A DNA stretch of 14,539 nucleotides, from contig QUTJ01031663.1 in assembly GCA_003573635.1 (NCBI GenBank), positions 1-14,539 of the forward strand, in the 5' to 3' direction. Positions 1 to 9,182 of this stretch are shown here, piece by piece. The stretch's first letter is position 1. Each line of letters starts with the position of its first letter. This stretch comes from Goniomonas avonlea. Lineage: Eukaryota; Cryptophyceae; Goniomonadida; Goniomonadaceae. A program made the translations under genes and the position numbers. Below the pieces are notes generated by a model. It was not told where the DNA came from. It was given only the letters and a program-made list of their open reading frames with translations, and made no database searches.

Positions 1-50
1 ACCAGGACTTTGGGGACAACAGTGTACCAGGACTTCGGGGACAACAGCGC
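1..50. repeat. Two-copy 25-base tandem repeat in last visible intron
   Basis: Units 1-25 and 26-50 start ACCAGGACTT and differ at only two or three positions. They lie in the intron that follows the exon ending at 149 on the minus strand. The array may continue left of the window. Confidence 0.85.
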
Positions 51-148
51 AAGTGCACCGGAACATGGGGCGCGGCCCAACCCAACATGATTGTAAATCA
101 TCATTTCGGCAAGTGGGGAAAAGATTGTTTGTCTCGGGTTGGACTTAC

Positions 149-3100
149 GGTGCCCTGGTCGCCGTGGAGGAGGAGCTGCATCTGCGCCTTCTCCGCCTCA
201 ATCTGCGCCGCCTCAATCTGACCGCGCAGGGCCTGAATCTCCGCCTGCGCCTCGTCCTGTGTCGACACGTCAGTTGGGCCGCATCCATGGACCCGTCTCG
301 AGCAGCGGAACCTGCCGGAGCTATCCAAGCGAAAGAGGAGAGAGCGAGTGAGAAGAACTCACGAGCATGAGGTTGGCGTGGGAGTGCTCCGTGATCGCCT
401 TGTCCAGTTGCGACATGGCATTCAGCTTGTCGCGCGAGGCGTCGTCGAGCTGAGTCTGCAGCTGCTTCACGGTGTCCCGCAGTGTCTTGGCAAGGCCGTG
501 AGACTCTGACAGCTGGAGCTGCGCGGCTTGGGCTGCCGCCTTGGCCCGCTGCATGTCCTCGACGGCCTCCGCAGCAGTCGCCTGCAGGGCGACACTCAAT
601 TCACGCAGATAAAACGCAGGCCATCACTGTCTCCACCATGCCTTCTCACCCTGATCATACCATCGCCATTTCAACGCTCGCCCACACAGCGTCGCTGACA
701 CCAAGACACCACCAGTTTGTCGAGCATGACCAAGACACAACGCACCAGTGCCTTGTCCAGGGCGTTGACGTCCTCGAGCTTCTTCGTCTCCATGGCATCA
801 CGCTGCTCGTTGGCCACGCTGAGCTCCGAGCCGCGGTCTGCGCTGCTGGCCTGCAGCTTCTCCAGTTCCGCAGTCTTCTCTTCTGCCAGGGCCACGGCGT
901 CTCCGACCTTGGCTTGCACCGCTCGAAGCTGCAAGGTTCAAGTCAGAACACAATCAAAACATCACACGGGACTCCCACACGACCGACAGGTGATGCCCCC
1001 TTTGAGAACACGCCATGCCGCAATCGAGTGCACGCGATGGAGCACACGCTCCTCAATCGGTCAGGACGGGACCGACCTGTTCGTGCACGGCAGCAGCAGC
1101 CTCGCGCTCCTTGACCAGCCTCTCTGCAGTCTGCGAGGCCTGCGCGCATTGGTGCGAGGCCTGCGCCTGGGCCTGCAGCTGCAGCTCCTCGGCCGAGTGT
1201 AACTGCGCAGTCAGCTCAGCACGCTCCCGGTGCCAGTTGGTGAGCTGCGTGCGCACGCGCCCAAGCTCCTCCTCCAGCACTCGTTTCTCAAGCTCCACAG
1301 CAGTCTTGGCAGCGCCGAGCTCATCGAGCTGTTGCTGCACCTGGTCAACTGCTTCCTCCTCCGCCGTCAGCATCTCTGAGAGCTCTGCGGCCTCTTTGGT
1401 CAGCTGGCAAATGGTCTCGTCGGCCTGCATCTTCTCGCGAGTCCACTGCTCGACTTCCTGACCGACACGGGCAACTTCCCGTTCCAGACGGCCTGCAACG
1501 CCTGCAGCAACCTCCTCCGCCTCTGCCAGTCTGCTGCGCTGCTCGTTGAGTTCGTCCGCCGCCGAGACGCGGTCGTGCTGCACAGCGGCTTGTCAGAGAC
1601 AGTCGCCAGCCTCCTCGCACGGAGCAGAGACAGACACGCACACGTGTCACATCCACACACACACACACACACACACACACATGCAAACACAATACCAAAC
1701 AGTCAGAGTTCCAAAACACACACCTGCCAAGCCTGGATTGTCTCCTCCATTCGCTCGATGTCAGTCTTGGCGTCGGCGAGCATGCGTTCGGCGATTTCCT
1801 TCTCGCGAGTGGCCTTGGCAAGCTTCATCTCTAGCTGGTCAGTTTCCGCTTCCTCTGCTGCGAGCTGCTCCGCGACAGTTGCGAGCTCGTTCTCAGACTC
1901 CACGAGATCGTCGCGGAGGCACTGCACTTCTTCCATCACCCACTCCAACTCTCGCTGCAGGACCTCGAGCGGAGAGGCATCGCGGTCGTCAGCCTTGGCA
2001 GCAGCAGCCTCCCCGTCACACTCGGAGCACTCCTCGTCTTTGTCTGCCTCACTCTCTGCGTGCATCTTAGCCAGCATCTCGCTGAGGCGCACAATCGTGG
2101 CAACGTCCTCGGGCGCCACGCCCTTGGTCGGCGACTTGCGAGGGCTGGACCCTGCGGAGGCGACGGCGTGTCGGCGAAGGTCCGCAACCTCGCGCTGGAG
2201 CTGAGCCACGGACTCCGGCACATCGCCAGCCTTGGCGCTGCGGAGACGCACGTTCTCGGCCAGCAGCATGCGTACTTCGCGCTCGAGTTCAGAGCTGGCC
2301 GAGTCCGTCAGACCCTGACCGAGGAAAGCGCCCAACTTGGCGATGAGTTCCTCGTCGTCCACGCCGACACCAGCAGCGAGCACGCTCTGGGCGTCGAGGG
2401 CTTCACCCTCAACCTCCTCACCGCTGCGAAGCTTTGCAAGGCGCTCGCCCAGCACAGCCACATCCGCTTGAGCCAGTCCAAGGCTCTGCTGCGTCTTGAG
2501 CTTATCCCGCTGCAGCTCCTCCACCAGCTCGTAGAACTCGCGCTCCTCCTCGGTCAGGCCGTCGTCGTCGATGCTGCGGTTGCGTGAGGCGCGGGCGCGA
2601 CGGATCTCCTTGAGGACAGCAGCGAGGCGGCCTGCATCGTCTGACTCCCGCTGCACCGACGCCGTGGTGTGGCGCACATTCGCGTCCTCGTACTTGGTGT
2701 CAGCACGCGCCGCCTCCTCCTCCAGCTCCATCACCCGGTGCTCGCACTTGCGGAGCTCGATCCGGCAGGAATCCAGCGCCGACTCGCAGCGGTCCTTGTC
2801 CTCACGGAGCAGTTGGATCAGTCGGAAAGTATCCGAGGACAATCCTTCCAGCTGCCCAGCCTTGCCGGCAGCGAGGACTCGATCTACAAGACTGTCAACC
2901 TGACCAGCGGTCGCCTGGCGCTTGAGGTTGTCCAGCTCGTCGGCGGTGGTCAGGCGGTCCTCCTCCCACTGCTTCATTACCTCCCGCAGCCGCACTAGCT
3001 CGCTCTCAGTGTCGCGATGCTCGATATCGGCCTGGTTCTTGGCGTGGCGAAGCGCCTCCAGCTCGGACGTGAGGGTCTTAAGCTCCGAACCGAGCCGGTC

Positions 3101-6100
3101 AGTCTCGGCCTCCTCCGCCTCCAACATCGCCTGCAACTGGTCGTAGTCCGGCTCGTCCGTGCCAAGACTCTTGCTGTCATCGCCAGACGCGCTGCCAGCG
3201 TTTGCCGCAAGATGCTCGGCGAGTTTGCGACCGAGCTCCTCTTTCTCGATCGCAGCCTTGCGCTGCTCGTCCAACTCCGCCTCAAGACGAGCAATCTCGT
3301 CGTTGGCCTCGGCCACCTCCTTGTCGAACTTGCTGCGCATCGCCTCCACCTTGTCAGACCAAGCCTTGTCCGTCAGATCGCTGCTAGCCTTGGCAACCTG
3401 AGCCTGGAGGTCGTTGCGTTCCTTGGTAACTTCGGCAAGCAGCGCCTCAAGTCTGTCAGTCTCAGCCTCCTCCGCTTCGAGCTGCTCGCGCGTGTTGATG
3501 AGCTCCGCCTCCACATCCATCACCTGGGAGAGTTTGCCAGTGAGACACGGGCCACACACGCTCCCTCGCACACTGCACCTCAATTTAAAAATGCCACACC
3601 GAGCCACCCCTCACCCACCCCTGACTGCAAGCCGTCTGGCATGGGCACTACAATACCGGACACGGGCACCTTGGGGAATGCTTCCTTCGAGTCACGCCCA
3701 CCCACATAACCCAAAGACACAGTGGCACGGGCACCTTGCTGGGACGGCGCTCTCTGCGCGCTGCGAGCTCCTCGTTCTTGGCACGGAGTTGGGCCTCGAG
3801 CTGGGCATGGTTGATACGGCCTGCTTCAAACGCCTCGGTGAGTTTCCGTAGCTCCGCCCGGAGCCGCTCCTTCTCCGCGTTGTCCTCCTCGTCGTCGGAC
3901 GGAATTTCCTCCACATCAGCCTCCAGCTCCCTGCGCGCGCACGTCACACTCCCTTCTCCCACGACAGCCACAAACGCACAGGTATTTGTTCTTCCACTCC
4001 TCGACCTCGAGATGCAGACGGGAGATGGTCTCGCGCTGCTCCTGGTAGGTCTGGCGCCCGTCGGCCACGCGGTGCTTGTCCTCGTCTGCGAGCTTGTCCG
4101 CCGCCCCGCGGAGCTGCTCCAGCTCCGCCTGGCACGCGGCCAGCTGCGACTGCAGTCCCGCTCGCTCCGACTCAAACGCCTCCGTGTTTGCCTTGAGCTC
4201 CGCCCGCGCGCGCTGCGGGATCGGTCAATGAAAGGCGACAGCCCTCAAGCGCGCGCCAACGTAAACGGTCCCAGTGCTCGAATGATTCGCTCGAGAATGA
4301 TTCTCGCAAATGACGTGGTTAAGATTGAGTGCTCAGGCACTTGAGCAGAGTCTCCTTGGGCACAACAGGGCAGAAGTTGTGTCATCAGAAGCAGCACTAG
4401 GGCAGCAGAGGGGCGAGGTGTGTCATCGAACAGTGAGAGCAGCTGAGCGGAGTGGAGAACAGAAGCTGCATTTAGGCAGCAACGGACAACACTTAGGGGC
4501 AGCAGCGGCGAGTAGAAACAGACGCTGCATTCAACGGCAGCGAGAAGTTCCATGGGGCAGCAGATGGCAGTCGTAGAACAGAACCTGCGTGAATGCAGCA
4601 CAGGAAGAGTGTCGTCTGAGTGTCATCGACATGCAGAAACCAACCTGCAATGCAGTGGAGCAGACAGCAAGCTCGACACGAGCCTTCTCAGCGTCGAGAC
4701 GAGCAACCTTGAGGACGTCAGACGCCTTGGTGACAGGTGAGGGGCCCTCCTGCCGCCTGGTGTCAGCGTCTCTGGGACACGCGCGCCCGTGAGTCATGAA
4801 GATGCGCCACACACAGACAAACACTGGTGCAACAGATAGCTGTGGATGTGTGACGTTTCACAATTGTGCGGATATGTTTCACACAACACGGTTATCGTGT
4901 TTCCTGCGCGCGCACGCCTCAGCTCTCGCAGCTTGTCGCGCGTGTTTCATCATGCTGGCACACGCACCTGACTCTCCTCGAGCTCGCGCTCTAGCGCAGC
5001 TTTGCGGTCGCGGGTGCTGGAGAGCGCTTCGGAGAGTCGCGCGACCTGCCCTTCGAGTGCGACACGGAGTGCGGCGACCTCCTCGTCCTCAGCGTCCTCG
5101 ACGACCATGCTCGGCCGCCGCGGGTCGTGCGTCGCAGTCCCGGACTGCGACTCCGTCGCCAGGGACCGGTGCTCGACGTGCATCTGCTTGAGCCTCTCTA
5201 TCTCAGACCGGAGCGACCTGGTGCCATCAGCGTTAGTCGCCAATGTTGCAACTCCTCTGAGTGAGTATTGTTGAACCTCAATGTGAACCGACTCCGACCC
5301 CAGCAAGAGACGGGAGTAGCGGTGTGCGCTGTGCACCGGCACGCTAAACACAAAAAAATGGTGTAGGGAGCAGCAGGTATGAGTGAGCAGCAGTAAATGC
5401 GAGAAGGCGACGGTGTGAGCACGGACGCACGTCAGCTCCTGCTCCTTGGCAGCGATGACATCGGCAGCCCCGGCCACAACCGACGGCACGCCTGCCGGCA
5501 CCTGCATCATGGAGTCGACTTGCTTGCGCAAGGCAACCACCTCGGACTGTTTCTGCAGCATCGCGCGGCGGTGAGCCTCCTCTAGGATCTCGATTTCCTT
5601 TCGCATCGCAGCCACCTCCCCGCCAGGCGTCTTGACGGCGTTGGCAGCGCTCGTAGCGACCACCTGCTGCTTGCGTCACTTCCGTCGCCTTGCCACGCGC
5701 CCACGATGGTGCCACTACGTTCAAGGGCACAAAGGCACGCAGATCTCCCGGTTGCTCAAAAGTGGGATTGAGTTCTTCAGATGTCCGGAGGTGGTTCAAA
5801 TGTTGGGGATTTTAGTTCAAATGTCTGGGGATTTAGTTCCAATGTCTGGGGATTTCTCACCTGCATGTCGTTGGGAGTGTTGGCAGCGGCCTTGCGCAAC
5901 TCGGCGTTTGACTGCTCCGCGTTCACCAGCTCTTTGCGCGTGTTGTCGAGCTCACGAGTCAGACTTGCAACCTCAGCTCGCCGAGCCGCCAGTTCCTGGA
6001 CAACTTGTCAGGCCGATGGTCTGGGCTAGGAGAGACGCATGGCAATCACGCGGGCAATCACAACGTACAACACGCCAGAACCGCCTCTCAGTATCCATGA

Positions 6101-7837
6101 CAGGCGTATCGTGTACTGGAGCCTACCTGTGTCAGATCCTTCGTACTGGAGCCTACCCAAGTCAGACGTCCTTCGTACTGGAGCCTACCTATGTCAGACG
6201 TCCTTCGTACTGGAGCCTACCTGTGTCAGGCGTCCTTCGTCGCCGGCAAGACTCCTGGCATCCGCCAGCTGTCGACGCAGTGTCTCTTGGTCCACAACCG
6301 CCCGCTCCAATTCAGCAGACTTGGCACTCAACTCCTTGGCAAGCGCCAGCTCCTGTACGATCCCAGGTTAATTTTGGTGTGAAGTCAGGAAACCGCTTAA
6401 CAAAGGACTATGAGAACATACCCGGTTGGGCGATTTTGCGCCCTTCCCTTGCTCTTCAGCCAGAGACCGGCGCACAAGGTCCAGCTCTCTGCGACAGTGT
6501 TGGTGAAATTGTAGGGCAGACGACAGAGACACGCACTTGCGCAAGCGATCTGCTTCTGCACTTGACCCCGAGTTGTTTGCCGCAGACCGACCAATTTCGG
6601 CAGCCTTGGTTTGCACATCACGCAACTGAGATCGGGTTGCGGCGAGTTCCTGCGGCAAGTTAAAACCGGGACGGAGCAACACCAAGACATCCACCTTGGT
6701 AAGCCTTTCAATCTCGGCAGAATCAGCACCGCCAGTGACTGGAGCTGCGGAAACCGGCTTGACTTTCCCGGCAGCAGCCGCCGCGACAGATGAAGTCAGA
6801 GCACGTTGCTCTGCATCCCGCAATTGTCGCTGTACACCTTCGAGTTCTCGCTTCAACCCCTCGATTTCCTGTTTCGCACTGGCAAGTTCGGCCTTCGCCT
6901 TGTTGGCCGCCTCTTCATGTTTTGCTGCATCGGGAGAAAACGTGGGGCTGACTGCAGAGTTCGGAAGTGGCGACGACGCGCGGGCCTCGGCAGCGTCTGC
7001 CTTAGCCACCTTGACCATTCCAGCAGCCTTGAGCAGACGAGCATGAAGATCGTCTGCCAGGTCGTTGGAATCGCTCAGTTCCTCTTCCAATTTTCGCTTG
7101 TCTTCGCGAAGTTCTGAGATGGTGTTCGCGAGATTTGCAATCTGCGCACGAAGGGCGTCCTGCACCTCTTTCGCCTCCTCAGAAAGCGTCGGCAGGCCAT
7201 CTGAAGCATCAGCAACTGCACGTCTAGCGCTGACCAGCTGATCTTTAAGATCGAGGATCTCGCCCTCCAACTGTGCAATTTTATGGTTCGAGCCTAGCAA
7301 CTGGTCCTCCTTGACGTCCAGCTCCGCCTCCAGCTGAGAGCGAAGGCGTTCCAGTGCATCACTCTCGGCACCTTCACCACCTTCTGTAGATGCGATTGTT
7401 GACGTCATCGCATCCCTTTCCAATCGCCTCAACTCCTTGGTGAGACGTGCAACTTCCTTACGTTCCTCTTCAAGGAGCAACGCCATCCGATTCTGGGCTC
7501 GGGTCGCCGTTTCCGTTTCAGCCTCCATGCGCAAAAAGTCTTTCTCCAACTGATCAGTCTGTTGTTCCTCTGCTTCGAGCTGCTGGCGGAGCTCGCGGTA
7601 GTCGTCTTGAGTCACCTCAAGTTCCTCTGTAAGATCCTCGACCCGTTTCTCCAGCTCGGAGCACTTGGTCCGTAAATGGTCACGCTCCTTCGTAACAAGA
7701 TCAAGGTCATCTTTGGTAGCCTGCAGCTCGACCTCGGACGCCTTTTGGAGCTGCTTCAGGGAGTTGAGCTCCTCGGAGAGGTCTCCCATCGCCCCGCTGG
7801 TGTGTCGCTGCTGCTGTGACAGTTTGACCTGGGCCAT
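149..7837 (-). CDS. Very long coiled-coil protein, 15 exons, 3' end outside window
   Basis: Exons in transcript order: 7837-6695, 6649-6537, 6488-6422, 6352-6221, 5995-5861, 5663-5431, 5217-4968, 4725-4645, 4212-3980, 3930-3735, 3523-1724, 1577-1077, 928-746, 581-363, 256-149. All introns are GT-AG, all phases agree, and the sum is 1,798 codons with no stop. The protein is rich in Glu, Lys, Leu, Ala and Gln in heptad-like order almost throughout, as in golgins, centrosomal or myosin-tail-like proteins. No motor, kinase or membrane segment is visible. Short Ser-Pro-rich breaks occur near residues 280-300 and 1320-1328 (SSPRKSPTK), and an acidic patch near 803-816. The motif LEAEEAETDRL recurs (residues 87, 876, 995, 1415). 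The start at 7837 is the first ATG of the open frame and lies just behind the UBE2W promoter; a second ATG lies 16 codons in. The exon 6 start could instead be 5666 or 5669. Function is unassigned; a cytoskeletal or tethering role is only inferred from the coiled coil. Confidence 0.88.
697..757. repeat. Imperfect duplication spanning a splice donor
   Basis: Read on the minus strand, the exon end and donor GACAAGGCACTG|GTGCG (757-741), followed by TGTGTCTTGGT, recur shortened and imperfect as GACAAACTG|GTG then GTGTCTTGGT at 721-697. The first copy holds the donor used in the exon model (exon ends at 746). The second copy lies inside the intron 582-745. Confidence 0.65.
1654..1681. repeat. (CA)n microsatellite in intron
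   Basis: A pure CA run of about 14 units (TG on the coding strand) lies in the 146-base intron 1578-1723, about 40 bases after the donor. That donor is itself GT-rich (GTGTGTGTTT). Confidence 0.95.
3661..3740. repeat. Duplicated splice-donor segment
   Basis: On the minus strand the donor AAG|GTGCCCGTG (exon ends at 3735) recurs 65 bases into the intron as AAGGTGCCCGTG (3672-3661). The match is short, so this is the weakest of the donor duplications. Confidence 0.5.
4440..4660. repeat. About 60-base tandem array, first unit spanning a splice donor
   Basis: Diverged units carry a core read on the minus strand as (A/T/C)GCAG followed by a (G)TTCTGTT(T)CT-like stretch. The GCAG cores sit at 4648-4645, 4588-4585, 4528-4525 and 4469-4466, so spacing is 60, 60 and 59 bases. 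The first core is the end of the exon 4725-4645 and its donor GTTGGTTTCT; the other three are inside the 432-base intron 4213-4644. Confidence 0.7.
5794..5855. repeat. Three-copy 20-21-base repeat beside a splice donor
   Basis: Units at 5794-5814, 5815-5835 and 5836-5855 share the pattern GTTCAAATGTCTGGGGATTT. They lie in the intron that starts at 5860 on the minus strand, beginning five bases after the GT of the donor GTGAG. Confidence 0.9.
6113..6238. repeat. Four-copy 32-base repeat containing the splice donor
   Basis: Units at 6113-6142 (30 bases), 6143-6174, 6175-6206 and 6207-6238 each carry GTACTGGAGCCTAC followed by TCAGACGTCCTTC or a close variant. On the minus strand each unit contains AG or GG before GTAGGCTCC. 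The rightmost unit holds the donor in the exon model (exon 6352-6221, intron 6220-5996), so the last 18 coding bases of that exon belong to the repeat. Confidence 0.93.
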
Positions 7838-7950
7838 TCAAATGTGTATGTAAGTTTTATGTGTAAACACAGGCCTCAACGGAAAATCCAGATACTGAGT
7901 GGTGTTCGGTAACCTCACACCTCCTTGAACCAAAAGGAAAGCCCAACCTC
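7838..7950. promoter_or_regulatory. Divergent promoter region, 113 bases
   Basis: This gap separates the start codons of the coiled-coil gene (minus) and the UBE2W gene (plus), so it must hold both 5' leaders and probably a shared promoter, unless upstream non-coding exons exist. It contains the near-palindrome TGTGTAAACACA at 7860-7871, whose core GTAAACA resembles a forkhead-type site; that link is a guess. No clear TATA box is seen. Confidence 0.55.
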
Positions 7951-8753
7951 ATGGCGGCAGCTGAGTCCCGAGCAGCCAAGCGCCTCCAGAAGGAGTACCG
8001 CGACCTCATTCGTGCTGGAGAGTTCAATGTTCAGCTGCAGTCTGATAACATTCTTGGGAAATGGTTCGTCACGGTCAAGGGCGCCCCAGACACGATGTAT
8101 GCTGGGGAAGTGTTCACGTGCGTTTCTTCTCTTTTGGGTCTTGACTGACATTAAATGCAGATTGCAGTTCCAATTCAACGATCAATATGTGTGTTCCTGG
8201 TTTTCAGTTCGGCTGTTCATCTGACGCCCTCTCGCAGCCCCTTGAATCCCCAGAGGTTGTCTGCGTGCTTCCTTGTCCTCCACTCACCCAACGCAGGTCG
8301 TGTTCTTGCCACCGGCTCCAATTCACCCTCATATTTACACTAATGGACACATTTGTTTGTCAATCCTGTACGACGGTACGTGCCCCAGCAGCATACCAAA
8401 CTCCTCACTTTCCCGAAGCCTGGTCTCCTGCTCTCCGTATTGATTCCATCTGTATGAGCATACTCAGTATGCTTTCCAGCTGCACAAAGAAGGTAAATCG
8501 TATCATATTTTCTTCCCGCTGTAATGGATCTGCACAGGAAAAACCGAAGGACAACGATGCCTACGTGCGATCTGGTTAGTCTTTGCCTCCTGTTGCTTGC
8601 TTCGTCTAGCAGATGCGGTGTCTTGTTCTTGTGTCTTCTTGTTATTGCGTTTTGTTCTTGTGGATGACCTGGTTGCTTTGGTGCTGACCCAAGTTCGTAG
8701 CTGGGCCTTCTCCAAAGCGGACGCACTGGTCATACCATGATGACACGGTGTAA
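7951..8753 (+). CDS. UBE2W: UBE2W-type ubiquitin-conjugating enzyme (E2), seven exons
   Basis: Exons: 7951-8117, 8161-8188, 8238-8255, 8297-8375, 8419-8492, 8538-8574, 8701-8753. They total 456 bases, giving 151 residues, the length I recall for human UBE2W. The E2 takes ubiquitin from E1 as a thioester and, in this family, joins it to the N-terminal amino group of substrates rather than to lysine. Visible features are the N-terminal helix KRLQKE (10-15), the catalytic Cys91 in NGHICLSIL (87-95), His-Pro-His (81-83) in place of the usual E2 His-Pro-Asn, the WSPAL segment (99-103), and a C-terminal tail with Trp144 ending HDDTV. Residue numbering matches human UBE2W at Cys91 and Trp144. Introns are 43, 49, 41, 43, 45 and 126 bases, all GT-AG. 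Exon 3 has only 18 bases; its donor at 8256 is preferred over 8259 because the latter would add one Val. Arabidopsis UBC16-type proteins are the same subfamily. Confidence 0.96.
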
Positions 8754-8828
8754 ACATCACAACAGGAGCGACTATTTCCGATCAACCAGATTAGTTTGGG
8801 AGAGTAGTGTCGCAAGACCGACGCCAGT

Positions 8829-8848
8829 TGATAACTCACCAGTTATCA
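8829..8848. other. Perfect 8-base-pair hairpin
   Basis: TGATAACT (8829-8836) and AGTTATCA (8841-8848) are exact inverted repeats with loop CACC, about 75 bases after the UBE2W stop codon. It could form a 3'-UTR stem-loop, or be chance. Confidence 0.7.
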
Positions 8849-8894
8849 TAAACCTATTAAAACTGATGTCCACGCTGCCACGCTGGGAGTACTT

Positions 8895-8964
8895 GGATGT
8901 TCGAACCGCATGGTGTCTCTGAGATTTCTGGGATGTTCGAACCGCGGTGTCTCTGATATTCCTG
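8895..8964. repeat. Two-copy 34-36-base tandem repeat
   Basis: Units 8895-8930 and 8931-8964 share GGATGTTCGAACCGC and GGTGTCTCTGA. The second unit lacks two bases (AT) present in the first. Confidence 0.9.
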
Positions 8965-9182
8965 GGCAAGTACAAGGTAATCAAATCGGGTTTTCAATTC
9001 AAGTCCCTTCACTTCGTCCAGAACGACTGCCCATGAAAATCAATCGTTACGGTGTTGACACGACGGCAGCGAATAAAGTAGCTTTTTTACAGACGAGCTC
9101 TTCAGCAACACGCAAATAAGACGCCCGTATCTGTTGTCTAACCATAAATAATACATGTTTAAGGTTTTCAGTCCCTGCATAT

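Larger units (their letters stand above)
8754..9182. other. Intergenic stretch between UBE2W and the next minus-strand gene
   Basis: No coding region is evident. It contains a hairpin at 8829-8848 and a two-copy repeat at 8895-8964. An AATAAA at 9072-9077 on the plus strand could be a poly(A) signal, but it lies over 300 bases beyond the UBE2W stop. It must hold the 3' ends of two converging transcripts. Confidence 0.6.

Noticed and set aside
3017-3709. Plus-strand open frame of 230 codons, Leu/Arg-rich
   Set aside because: It mirrors the GC-rich Leu, Glu and Lys codons of the 1,800-base coiled-coil exon on the other strand.
6113-6238. CRISPR-like array
   Set aside because: The units are contiguous with no unique spacers and overlap an exon-intron boundary in a eukaryotic gene.
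5632-6663. Long plus-strand open frame (343 codons)
   Set aside because: It is antisense to coiled-coil exons and crosses several introns and a tandem repeat; its translation shows repeated segments and no domain.
1-7837. Myosin heavy chain or kinesin tail
   Set aside because: The N-terminal exon starts directly in coiled coil with no motor domain, so similarity would only reflect heptad composition.
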